A stretch of 12,547 nucleotides of DNA, taken from assembly GCA_903885895.1 (NCBI GenBank), contig CAISKC010000078.1, forward strand, positions 1-12,547, read 5' to 3'. Made by a program: the position numbers and the translations under genes. Below the pieces are notes generated by a model. That model was not told the origin of the DNA. It saw only the letters and a list, made by a program, of their open reading frames with translations, and did not search any database. Positions 1 to 5,895 of the stretch are shown piece after piece (position 1 is the stretch's first letter; the number at the start of each line of letters is the position of its first letter). The stretch is from an uncultured Legionella sp. GTDB taxonomy: Bacteria; Pseudomonadota; Gammaproteobacteria; Legionellales; Legionellaceae.

Positions 1-153
1 AATACTCTCTGTGCGGTACGATTATTAAATCCGTCATTGCGTGAACGTAACAAAGCCCGCGTCAAACCGACCATTTGACTTACTAAGCTCCTTTCCAAAG
101 CACGCGAAATTAAAAATATACACCTAACACTAGATTTATAATTTAAAAACATT

Positions 154-270
154 TATAATGCGCACATTGTGCATGTACCAACGTACAATATTGGCATATA
201 TAAAGCAATATGTTTTTTTAAAACATATCAAACGCAACCATGCCTTGCGTTAATAACTTATAGATGGGGA
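154..270 (+). promoter_or_regulatory. Leader of the orphan membrane-protein gene, with two inverted repeats
   Basis: AT-rich leader with candidate -10 boxes TATAAT (154-159) and TACAAT (184-189); neither has a convincing -35 at the right distance. Two inverted repeats are visible: GCACA-T-TGTGC at 162-172, and 9-bp perfect arms ATATGTTTT / AAAACATAT at 208-216 and 220-228 with a 3-base centre. The second lies between the putative promoter and the ribosome binding site GGGGA (266-270), so it could be an operator or an mRNA hairpin. The elements are seen; the regulatory role is inference. Confidence 0.35.
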
Positions 271-278
271 TTTATAAA

Positions 279-1007
279 ATGCAAATGTCTTATGAAGATT
301 TGATGAATGTAGCCGCAAAACAAAGCGACACTGCAGAACGCGAACAACGTAGAATCGACAGCTTTAACTCTGCATCAGCAAAAGCAGGTTTGAAAGATTT
401 AAACTGGAAACAGTACTTGACAGTTAACGCATCTTACTACAAAAATCACTACGGCAAATATGCTGCAGCAGCTACAGGATTCACATTAGCAGCTGTATAT
501 CTTGTTGCATTGGTTGCTAGCCCAGCGTTGATTCCATTTGGCTTGGCTGCTCTGACTGGCTATTTGAAATATATTGTTGGCGCTGCATTTTTAGCATTCG
601 CTCTGTACACTGGTTCTATCTTAGCACCACGTACCTATGCAGAATTCAACAATTTAAAAACTCGTTTTGATGAAAAAGAACTGACTAAACATGACATGGT
701 TTTATTAGGTAGCACGGCTGTATTAGGTACTGCATTTATTGGTGTATTGCATTTATTCCCAACAATGTTGCCTGTTATCGGTTCATTAAGCACAATGTCT
801 AAATTAGCTATTGATGCTGTGGTTGCTGTGCCAACTATTGCTTCTATGTATGCAATGTTCAAAGGCAGACCTACTGCTCCTGCACCAGCACCAGTACTGT
901 CTAATGCAGACAGGAAAGGACTGGAACTTGACCTCCAAGTCGAAGGTGATGAAGCAGAACTAGAATCAGAACGTCGTAGCCCACCCGTTGCACGCTTAGG
1001 TCAATAA
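279..1007 (+). CDS. Orphan multi-pass membrane protein with acidic C-terminal tail
   Basis: I do not recognise this 242-residue protein. It has a soluble, charged N-terminus (about 1-58), then hydrophobic stretches at about 61-92, 97-117, 140-165 and 175-195, consistent with roughly four membrane passes or hairpins. A Pro/Ala linker follows (APAPAP near 200-205), then an acidic, Glu-rich tail (about 215-233) ending in a basic/proline segment. No signal peptide or enzymatic motif is visible. The start at 279 is preferred because GGGGA at 266-270 lies 8 bases upstream; an in-frame ATG at 264 (247 residues) would overlap that site. The gene stands alone, with its own AT-rich leader and a strong terminator, so it is probably a single transcription unit. 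A Glu-rich patch near the C-terminus is a known feature of many Dot/Icm substrates, but this alone does not make it an effector. Confidence 0.8.
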   Translation: MQMSYEDLMNVAAKQSDTAEREQRRIDSFNSASAKAGLKDLNWKQYLTVNASYYKNHYGKYAAAATGFTLAAVYLVALVASPALIPFGLAALTGYLKYIVGAAFLAFALYTGSILAPRTYAEFNNLKTRFDEKELTKHDMVLLGSTAVLGTAFIGVLHLFPTMLPVIGSLSTMSKLAIDAVVAVPTIASMYAMFKGRPTAPAPAPVLSNADRKGLELDLQVEGDEAELESERRSPPVARLGQ

Positions 1008-1021
1008 TCAGCCATGATCTC

Positions 1022-1062
1022 AACATGTTGCCACCACTACTGTGGTGACAACATGTTTTTTA
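1022..1062 (+). terminator. Rho-independent terminator after the membrane-protein gene
   Basis: Stem AACATGTTG (1022-1030) pairs with CAACATGTT (1049-1057), and the inner stem CACCAC (1032-1037) with GTGGTG (1042-1047). There is one C/A mismatch and a TACT loop, and a T run at 1056-1061 follows. The T-tract favours the + strand. The converging ankyrin gene on the - strand stops at 1060-1062, so the hairpin may also help end that transcript, although the T-tract on that side is poor. Confidence 0.9.
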
Positions 1063-2478
1063 TTTATCTTTATTCTTTAAACCGGTCGCAATCGGATTTA
1101 CACCAATATTAGGATTAACTCCGCAGTTATCAAGCAACTTCAATAAATTATTTCCTTTACGCGTCAACCGTCTGATGCAATACACATCCAAATAACTTTG
1201 CAAAATATAGGCATAATCTGGCAACGTCAGAATAGCCAACATTTTTTCAGCTCGGTCCAAATGTAACAAATCACTTTGATCACAAACTTGAAATAAGACA
1301 GCACCCAACATCGCAGCAAAACTTGCTGTACGCGGGGGTTGTGCCGCATAGAAACGCTGAATGCACTCATCTAAGGCACGATCTTTATCCCATTCAATCC
1401 AAGTCGTATACAAATCTAATGAAGGTTTGGCTTGGAACGTCTCTACGCTTTGGAGTGTTTGAAGTGCATAAGCAACTGGTATCGCCGCTTGCACATTCGC
1501 CCACGAGCAATTTCCAACAATTTGCGCCGAAATAGGTAATTGTAATACAGGGGTTAGACCTAAAATCTTATTAATATCTTTATGAAAATACCGACGACTT
1601 TGTTTTTTATATAAAAAGTCCAAGATAAAATTCAAAGTCAACGCTTGAGGACGAGTCATCCGATAAATGTTCACGGTCCCTTCTTTTAAGCTATTTTCGC
1701 CCCGGTCAATTTTGGCCCACCAATCTTGATAACGAACAAAACAAATGGCATGCCCTTGACTCGCAGCAGGGAGCACCAAGAGCGGAGCTTGTAATAATTG
1801 CTGTATACGTTGATGATGCTGATTGGTGAGCGCCACATGATGTTGTAATTGCAACAACTCGTCAGCAACCGCAAAGCCATCCATGATGGCATAAATCGCT
1901 GGAAACAAATGACGTAAATGACGCGTAGAATAACTACTGGTAAACCGACGCAAAGAATCTTTGACGACTGCAATGGTAAATTCTAAAATAAACCCTTCAT
2001 AATCCAGCTCAATAAACTCATTCTCAGCATTCACAATATCAACATCGCCACTCAATTCAAATCGATGCCCCAATAATTTGGCATAGATAAAATCCAAAGC
2101 AAAGTCTAATTTTGCGTGATATTGATACAACAAATGTTTGACATCCGCTTGTGCTCGCAAAATCGGATAAACCAATACGCATAATCCTGAGCGTGTATAG
2201 GCATTAGGATTGGCGCCCTTCATCAACAATAAACGAATCGTTTCAATATCCGCATTATCCACCGCCCAATGCAAAGCCGTACGTCCCGTAACATCCGGTT
2301 TATTGATATCAACACCCTTATCTAGCAAGAGCTGTGCGATGTGCATTTGCCGTGTAATAATGGATTCGATTAATGGTGTGAACCCATACTCATCAATATC
2401 GTCCAACGAGTCCCCTTCCCGCAGATAAAAATCCAGATCGGGGACACGACAAGAGATGATGTCATTTGCAATGGTCAT
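1060..2478 (-). CDS. Ankyrin-repeat protein with C-terminal cysteine-protease-like region
   Basis: 472 residues. At least two clear ankyrin repeats lie near the N-terminus: YGFTPLIESI starts one at about 31 and GRTALHWAVD starts another at about 65, with degenerate flanking copies at about 5-30 and 98-125. No signal peptide or membrane segment is visible. The C-terminal half contains GHAICF (His243), WAKIDRG (Asp258) and QIVGNCSWAN (Gln319, Cys324). This His-Asp-Gln-Cys order, with Gln five residues before Cys, is that of clan CE cysteine proteases and acetyltransferases (Ulp1, YopJ). Ankyrin proteins with protease-like domains are known among Legionella effectors (AnkH), so a secreted host-acting role is plausible but inferred. 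The residues after 345 are mostly helical with no motif I know. The start is supported by AAAGG 7 bases upstream. The gene is alone on its strand, behind a palindromic element at 2521-2630. Ankyrin call sure; catalysis unproven. Confidence 0.85.
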   Translation of the reverse strand: MTIANDIISCRVPDLDFYLREGDSLDDIDEYGFTPLIESIITRQMHIAQLLLDKGVDINKPDVTGRTALHWAVDNADIETIRLLLMKGANPNAYTRSGLCVLVYPILRAQADVKHLLYQYHAKLDFALDFIYAKLLGHRFELSGDVDIVNAENEFIELDYEGFILEFTIAVVKDSLRRFTSSYSTRHLRHLFPAIYAIMDGFAVADELLQLQHHVALTNQHHQRIQQLLQAPLLVLPAASQGHAICFVRYQDWWAKIDRGENSLKEGTVNIYRMTRPQALTLNFILDFLYKKQSRRYFHKDINKILGLTPVLQLPISAQIVGNCSWANVQAAIPVAYALQTLQSVETFQAKPSLDLYTTWIEWDKDRALDECIQRFYAAQPPRTASFAAMLGAVLFQVCDQSDLLHLDRAEKMLAILTLPDYAYILQSYLDVYCIRRLTRKGNNLLKLLDNCGVNPNIGVNPIATGLKNKDK

Positions 2479-2520
2479 AAAATTACCTTTGTTTTTTTAT
2501 CCTCTTCCCTGAGGAGTCCT

Positions 2521-2630
2521 ATCCTGATTATAACTCCCCGGGTTGCAGCGAAGGATCTCCTGATGCTTGCACAATCTGAGATCCTTCGCTACGCTCTGGA
2601 TGACGTAACTGGGGAGTTACCAGTGAGGAT
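2521..2630. repeat. Palindromic element A (nested inverted repeats, family shared with 6554-6633)
   Basis: Inner 13-bp perfect arms AGCGAAGGATCTC (2547-2559) and GAGATCCTTCGCT (2578-2590). Outer arms TAACTCCCC (2531-2539) and GGGGAGTTA (2611-2619), which extend imperfectly to ATCCT (2521-2525) and AGGAT (2626-2630). The segment 2578-2605 matches 6608-6635 with about three differences, so the two sites belong to one repeat family. A smaller hairpin, GTAACT-GGGG-AGTTAC, lies at 2605-2620. No protein is encoded. It looks like a short non-autonomous (MITE- or REP-like) element. Confidence 0.8.
2527..2532 (-). promoter_or_regulatory. Candidate -10 box for the ankyrin gene
   Basis: On the - strand this reads TATAAT, about 50 bases upstream of the ankyrin start at 2478. 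It lies within the outer arm of palindromic element A, so the repeat may supply part of the promoter. No good -35 is seen at 16-18 bases, so this is tentative. Confidence 0.35.
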
Positions 2631-2657
2631 TAAAGCACTTTACACCCGGCGAAACGT

Positions 2658-2764
2658 CAGATTTGAGTGCAGGTTGAACGAAAGGCTTTCTGAAAATGCG
2701 CAGCATACACGCCAGTATGTGAGCATTTTTCAGAAAGCCTTTCATTCAAGATGCGCCAAATATG
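2658..2764. repeat. Palindromic element B (long hairpin)
   Basis: Perfect 17-bp arms GAAAGGCTTTCTGAAAA (2680-2696) and its complement at 2727-2743. The arms extend outward imperfectly for about 22 more bases on each side (2658-2679 and 2744-2764, one gap, about six mismatches). The 30-base centre contains another small hairpin, CATAC (2704-2708) with GTATG (2715-2719). Unrelated in sequence to element A. It lies just downstream of the - strand gene ending at 2800, so transcription through it would make a very stable RNA hairpin. It has no T-tract, so it is not a classical terminator. Confidence 0.8.
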
Positions 2765-2799
2765 GTGTTTGTGTTTCCTCGAATAGAGCTCATACTCAC

Positions 2800-3537
2800 T
2801 CAAAAGCCTTGTGGTTTGGGGGCCGGTGACACTCTAGGCATATTACCCAACCTTAATTGTTTTTCCATTTCTTGTTCGCGCCGTTCATTATCAAATTCCC
2901 GGCGTGCTTCCGTGTTTAAAGGTGGTTCTGGATTTAGATTGGGATCAATACCATCAAATCTTTGGCTATTCAGCCAGGGGTTTTGCAAAATATTATTTTG
3001 TACCCCTTCTTCACCTAATGCTAAACTTTGTTGCGTCGATTGCGTTTGTTCTGGATGTTCGCGTGCATGCACACGTGCATAATTACGATGTCCATCTTGC
3101 TCGATCAAGCGACGTTGACGATCCAATGTCGTCGTATCATCTGCCAAATAAGTACTGCGTCGTCTTGTGTCGCCTGTTACCGACACTGAAAATGATACCT
3201 CTGTCCATAACGGCGAAAAATCACCTGTATGTTCTACATTGAGGATTTGTTTCCCATAACCAAGTCGTTTTGGGGTAATTTGAACTTCAATGGTACAAGA
3301 TGCTTGCGGGGGTAACACCAAACCAACATACGCTGTCCCACCGGCTAAACCAACACGATCATCATCACTAGATTCAAAACCAATCCCGGTGATCCGAATC
3401 TCTCCTGGACTTTGATTGGAGATCGTATAGGCATGACTTAAAGATGGACTACCCAGTTTGAGAGACGGCCAAGCTGGCATAGGGAGTACCCAAGCCAACG
3501 CGTTACCGGAAATAGTCACTAATTGATTTTTATTCAT
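2800..3537 (-). CDS. Protein with Ig-like/ASH-type beta domain and disordered charged tail
   Basis: 245 residues, family not identified by name. Residues about 33-122 resemble the ASH / choice-of-anchor-D type beta sandwich: a strand ending in TISNQ (38-42), a GIGF turn (51-54), LPPQASCTIEVQITP (75-89) and a following glycine-containing strand, as in the family pattern of N-x-G, 'LxPGxSCxIxVxFxPxxxG'. Only one cysteine (81) is present. Residues 123-245 are rich in Arg, Glu, Gln, Asn and Pro with no obvious fold, including a charged stretch at about 211-228 and a Pro-rich end. No convincing signal peptide is seen. The start lacks a clear Shine-Dalgarno. TATACT lies six bases before the ATG on the - strand, which would fit a nearly leaderless mRNA. 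Its function is unknown; domains of this type usually mediate binding. Palindromic elements flank both ends. Confidence 0.7.
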   Translation of the reverse strand: MNKNQLVTISGNALAWVLPMPAWPSLKLGSPSLSHAYTISNQSPGEIRITGIGFESSDDDRVGLAGGTAYVGLVLPPQASCTIEVQITPKRLGYGKQILNVEHTGDFSPLWTEVSFSVSVTGDTRRRSTYLADDTTTLDRQRRLIEQDGHRNYARVHAREHPEQTQSTQQSLALGEEGVQNNILQNPWLNSQRFDGIDPNLNPEPPLNTEARREFDNERREQEMEKQLRLGNMPRVSPAPKPQGF

Positions 3538-3585
3538 TTGTTAAGTATATACTGCACAAGGTCACAAAATGAAGTTTTTTTCTAA

Positions 3586-3670
3586 TGTAGGGGCGAGCGG
3601 CGCTCGCCCTTCTTTCAAACAGCAAAATTCGTATAACCCGAGACAAGGGCGAACGCCGTTCGCCCCTACA
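3586..3670. repeat. Palindromic element with two GGGCGA hairpin units
   Basis: Two 26-base units in inverted orientation, 3586-3611 and 3645-3670, match each other's complement with two differences and are separated by 33 bases. Each unit is itself a hairpin of the form GGGCGANC-N3-GNTCGCCC with an outer TGTAG/CTACA end. Compensatory changes keep the stems paired (GAGC/GCTC in one, GAAC/GTTC in the other). A third, single unit is at 12445-12469. The 201-base gap between the genes at 3537 and 3739 holds nothing else I can identify. Confidence 0.85.
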
Positions 3671-3738
3671 GTTGGATATCAATATGACATTTTTTTCTGG
3701 TGGGCCAGGGCAAGATCATTTAAATTTCGAACAATGGA

Positions 3739-4761
3739 CTACAAATACTCAGAACACAACAATTCCGCGATTTGGATCGCATTGGTTGCGGCGCCCTTGC
3801 GAATATTATCGGCTACTACCCACAGATCTAAACCGTTAGGATGCGATATATCTTGGCGAATACGCCCCACATAAACATCATCCGAACCCACTGCATGCGA
3901 AATGACCGTTGGATATTTGGCTTTTTTAGGATCATCTACAACTACCACACCAGGTGCTGCTTGCAACAACCGTTTGGCTTTGGCCGCTGTCAAAGGTGCT
4001 TTGAATTCAACATGAATGGCTTCTGAATGCCCATATATCGCCGGAACACGCACGGCAGTAGGATTCACTAAAATCGTATCATCTTCTAAAATTTTGTGCG
4101 TTTCCCAAACCATTTTCATTTCTTCACGTGTATAGCCATTTTCTTGAAAATCATCGATATGCGGTAAAACATTAAACGCAATTTGCTGAGAATATACGCT
4201 CGGCTTAACAGGCCGACCATTTAACAATTCCCCTAACTGACTGATTAATTCTGTGATGGCTTCTTTTCCTGTTCCAGAAACAGACTGGTAAGTCGCAACA
4301 TTGATCCGGGTAATCCCAACCGCGTCGTGCAACGGCTTAAGCGCAACCAACATTTGAATGGTGGAGCAATTAGGATTAGCAATGATCCCTTGACGCGTAT
4401 AATCTGCAATGCGTTGCGGATTCACTTCAGGAATCACCAATGGGATGTCAGCATCGTAGCGAAAACAAGAACTATTATCGATCACCACACAATTATGCGC
4501 TGCGGCAATAGGCGCATACTGCTTTGACACCGCATTCCCAGCAGAAAACAAGGCGATATCTACATCAGTAAAATCAAACGTAGCCAGATCTAACACATCT
4601 AGTGTTTGATCGCCAAACTGCACTGTTTTACCGACTGAACGCTCAGAAGCCAAAGCATACACTTCTCCCACTGGGAATTTACGTTCCGCCAAACCAGCAA
4701 GCATCGCTTCCCCTACTGCGCCAGTCGCGCCCACTACCGCTACATGATATCGTCTTGTCAT
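3739..4761 (-). CDS. asd: Aspartate-semialdehyde dehydrogenase
   Basis: This cytoplasmic enzyme reduces aspartyl-4-phosphate to aspartate semialdehyde with NADPH. It is the branch point to lysine/diaminopimelate, threonine and methionine, and so feeds peptidoglycan. The 340-residue length fits the shorter bacterial subfamily. Visible are the N-terminal dinucleotide-binding loop GATGAVG (11-17), the catalytic cysteine in NPNCSTIQ (Cys132), SVSGTGK (161-166) and the C-terminal catalytic histidine in GHSEAIH (His245). The start is supported by AGG five bases upstream. It lies six bases downstream of prmB on the same strand, so co-transcription is likely. In many gammaproteobacteria aroC accompanies prmB and asd; it is absent between them here. 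No intrinsic terminator is evident after the stop, only the GGGCGA hairpin element about 70 bases on. Confidence 0.97.
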   Translation of the reverse strand: MTRRYHVAVVGATGAVGEAMLAGLAERKFPVGEVYALASERSVGKTVQFGDQTLDVLDLATFDFTDVDIALFSAGNAVSKQYAPIAAAHNCVVIDNSSCFRYDADIPLVIPEVNPQRIADYTRQGIIANPNCSTIQMLVALKPLHDAVGITRINVATYQSVSGTGKEAITELISQLGELLNGRPVKPSVYSQQIAFNVLPHIDDFQENGYTREEMKMVWETHKILEDDTILVNPTAVRVPAIYGHSEAIHVEFKAPLTAAKAKRLLQAAPGVVVVDDPKKAKYPTVISHAVGSDDVYVGRIRQDISHPNGLDLWVVADNIRKGAATNAIQIAELLCSEYL

Positions 4762-4767
4762 AATTAC

Positions 4768-5679
4768 CTAAAAATGCTCGCGCAACATCTGCGCTGTTAA
4801 TAAAAAAACCCCATCGCCGCCTTGCTCAAATTCAAGCCAAACAAACGGCACTTCAGGATATAGACTGATCAAATCCTCAGCACTTTCGCCAACTTCCACA
4901 ACCAAAATACCATGGTCACTCAAATAATGCCCCGCTTGCTGTAAAATGCGTTGCACGATCGCCAAACCTGATTGTTCGGCAAATAGCGCCATTTTGGGCT
5001 CATGTAGATATTCTGCAGGCAAAGTCTGCATCACTGCTTCTGCCACATAAGGTGGATTACTGATGATCACATCATAAAGTGTTTTGGGTACTTGATCAAA
5101 ACAATCTGACTTTAATAAAGTCAGTTGCTCTGAGACTTGATGACGCGCACGATTGATTTCGGCCACAGCCAAAGCTTGCTCAGATAAATCAACAGCATCC
5201 ACCTGCGCATCAGCAAACCATTCACAACAAGCAATCGCAATACACCCACTGCCCGTGCATAAATCCAGAATGCGCGTCACTTGTTCTGCTTCAATCCACG
5301 GTTCAAAATGTTGGCGTATCAATTCTGCAAATGGGGAACGAGGGATCAACACCCGCTCATCCACATAGAAGCTCATTTCACAAAAATGGGCAATCTGCGT
5401 TAAATAAGGAACTGGCACTCGTTGAATAATCCGCTGTGCCAAACGCTCTGTTAATAATTTCTTTTCACCTTGTGTCAAGCGTGCTTGCAAAAAACGCTGC
5501 GCCACATCCCATGGCAAATGCAGTGAATCAAACACCAACGCATAGATATCATCCACCGCATTATCCGTACCATGACCATAATGCAAATTGGCAGCTTGTG
5601 CCTGACTAATACCAAAACGAATAAAATCCAAGACATGCGTAAAGTCTTGTGTATCTGAGGAAAAGGTCATGCGCATCAT
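4768..5679 (-). CDS. prmB: Ribosomal protein L3 N5-glutamine methyltransferase
   Basis: This enzyme methylates a glutamine of ribosomal protein L3 using S-adenosylmethionine, a late step in 50S assembly. 303 residues. Visible are an N-terminal helical domain with YGHGTDN (34-40), the linker VLIPRSPFAELI (110-121), whose RSP distinguishes PrmB from PrmC (RPET), the SAM-binding loop DLCTGSG (139-145) and the NPPY motif (208-211) that holds the substrate glutamine. Start choice: ATGs occur at 5679, 5676 and 5670. The only GGA-like ribosome binding site is directly before 5679 and nine bases before 5670, so the protein may begin at 5670 (300 residues). It is divergent from smrB, the same arrangement as in E. 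coli, which supports the names of both. Six bases separate it from asd. Confidence 0.96.
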   Translation of the reverse strand: MMRMTFSSDTQDFTHVLDFIRFGISQAQAANLHYGHGTDNAVDDIYALVFDSLHLPWDVAQRFLQARLTQGEKKLLTERLAQRIIQRVPVPYLTQIAHFCEMSFYVDERVLIPRSPFAELIRQHFEPWIEAEQVTRILDLCTGSGCIAIACCEWFADAQVDAVDLSEQALAVAEINRARHQVSEQLTLLKSDCFDQVPKTLYDVIISNPPYVAEAVMQTLPAEYLHEPKMALFAEQSGLAIVQRILQQAGHYLSDHGILVVEVGESAEDLISLYPEVPFVWLEFEQGGDGVFLLTAQMLREHF

Positions 5680-5723
5680 TCCAAAACTTGATTTTAACTA
5701 TTTTTATAAAATGGGTTCATCAT

Positions 5724-5756
5724 CCGTCGTTGCAAGCCTCAGCGACGGCATTTTTT
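5724..5756 (+). terminator. Terminator-like hairpin in the prmB-smrB divergent region
   Basis: CCGTCGTTG (5724-5732) pairs with CAGCGACGG (5740-5748), one mismatch and a 7-base loop, followed by CA and six T (5751-5756). It has the form of an intrinsic terminator reading +, yet no + strand gene precedes it, since prmB lies on the other strand. It may end an antisense transcript, be a repeat remnant, or form a structure in the prmB leader. Confidence 0.45.
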
Positions 5757-5791
5757 GACATATTTTCAAAAACAGCCAAAATTCAGCAAAA

Positions 5792-5839
5792 TTAGGACTT
5801 ACGCAAAACTCCGATGTCGAAGCTTTGCGTAAGTCCTAA
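5792..5839. repeat. Short palindromic element with perfect 16-bp inverted repeats
   Basis: Arms TTAGGACTTACGCAAA (5792-5807) and the exact complement (5824-5839) enclose 16 bases. The arm sequence recalls terminal repeats of IS elements and MITEs that begin AGGACTTACGCA, from memory. There is no transposase here, so it would be a solo or deleted copy. A T/A-rich stretch follows on the + side. Confidence 0.75.
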
Positions 5840-5860
5840 AAATAATTAAGAGGTATTATA

Positions 5861-5869
5861 TGCTATACT
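5861..5869 (+). promoter_or_regulatory. Extended -10 promoter for smrB
   Basis: TGCTATACT contains the extended -10 motif TGn followed by TATACT (one mismatch to TATAAT). It lies 26 bases upstream of the smrB ATG, so the start of transcription would be near 5876. No good -35 is visible at 5841-5846, which is common for extended -10 promoters. Confidence 0.5.
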
Positions 5870-5895
5870 CGTTGCTAATCATAATTTAAAACGCC

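Noticed and set aside
1..74. Possible start of a - strand gene running off the left edge (ATG at 74, reading MVGLTRALLRSRND)
   Set aside because: The frame is open to the edge, but only 24 codons are visible and AGGAG lies 13 bases from the ATG, too far for a good ribosome site. The + strand also has an open frame to a stop at 76-78. Too little sequence to call either.
2563..2829. 88-codon + strand frame
   Set aside because: It runs through palindromic elements A and B and owes its openness to them. The translation has no domain character and it overlaps the end of the - strand gene at 2800.
3586..3670. CRISPR-like repeats
   Set aside because: Only two units, in inverted rather than direct orientation, with no array of spacers and no cas genes.
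5755..5760. Perfect -35 hexamer TTGACA
   Set aside because: No -10-like hexamer is found 16-18 bases downstream; it partly overlaps the T-run of the hairpin at 5724-5756.
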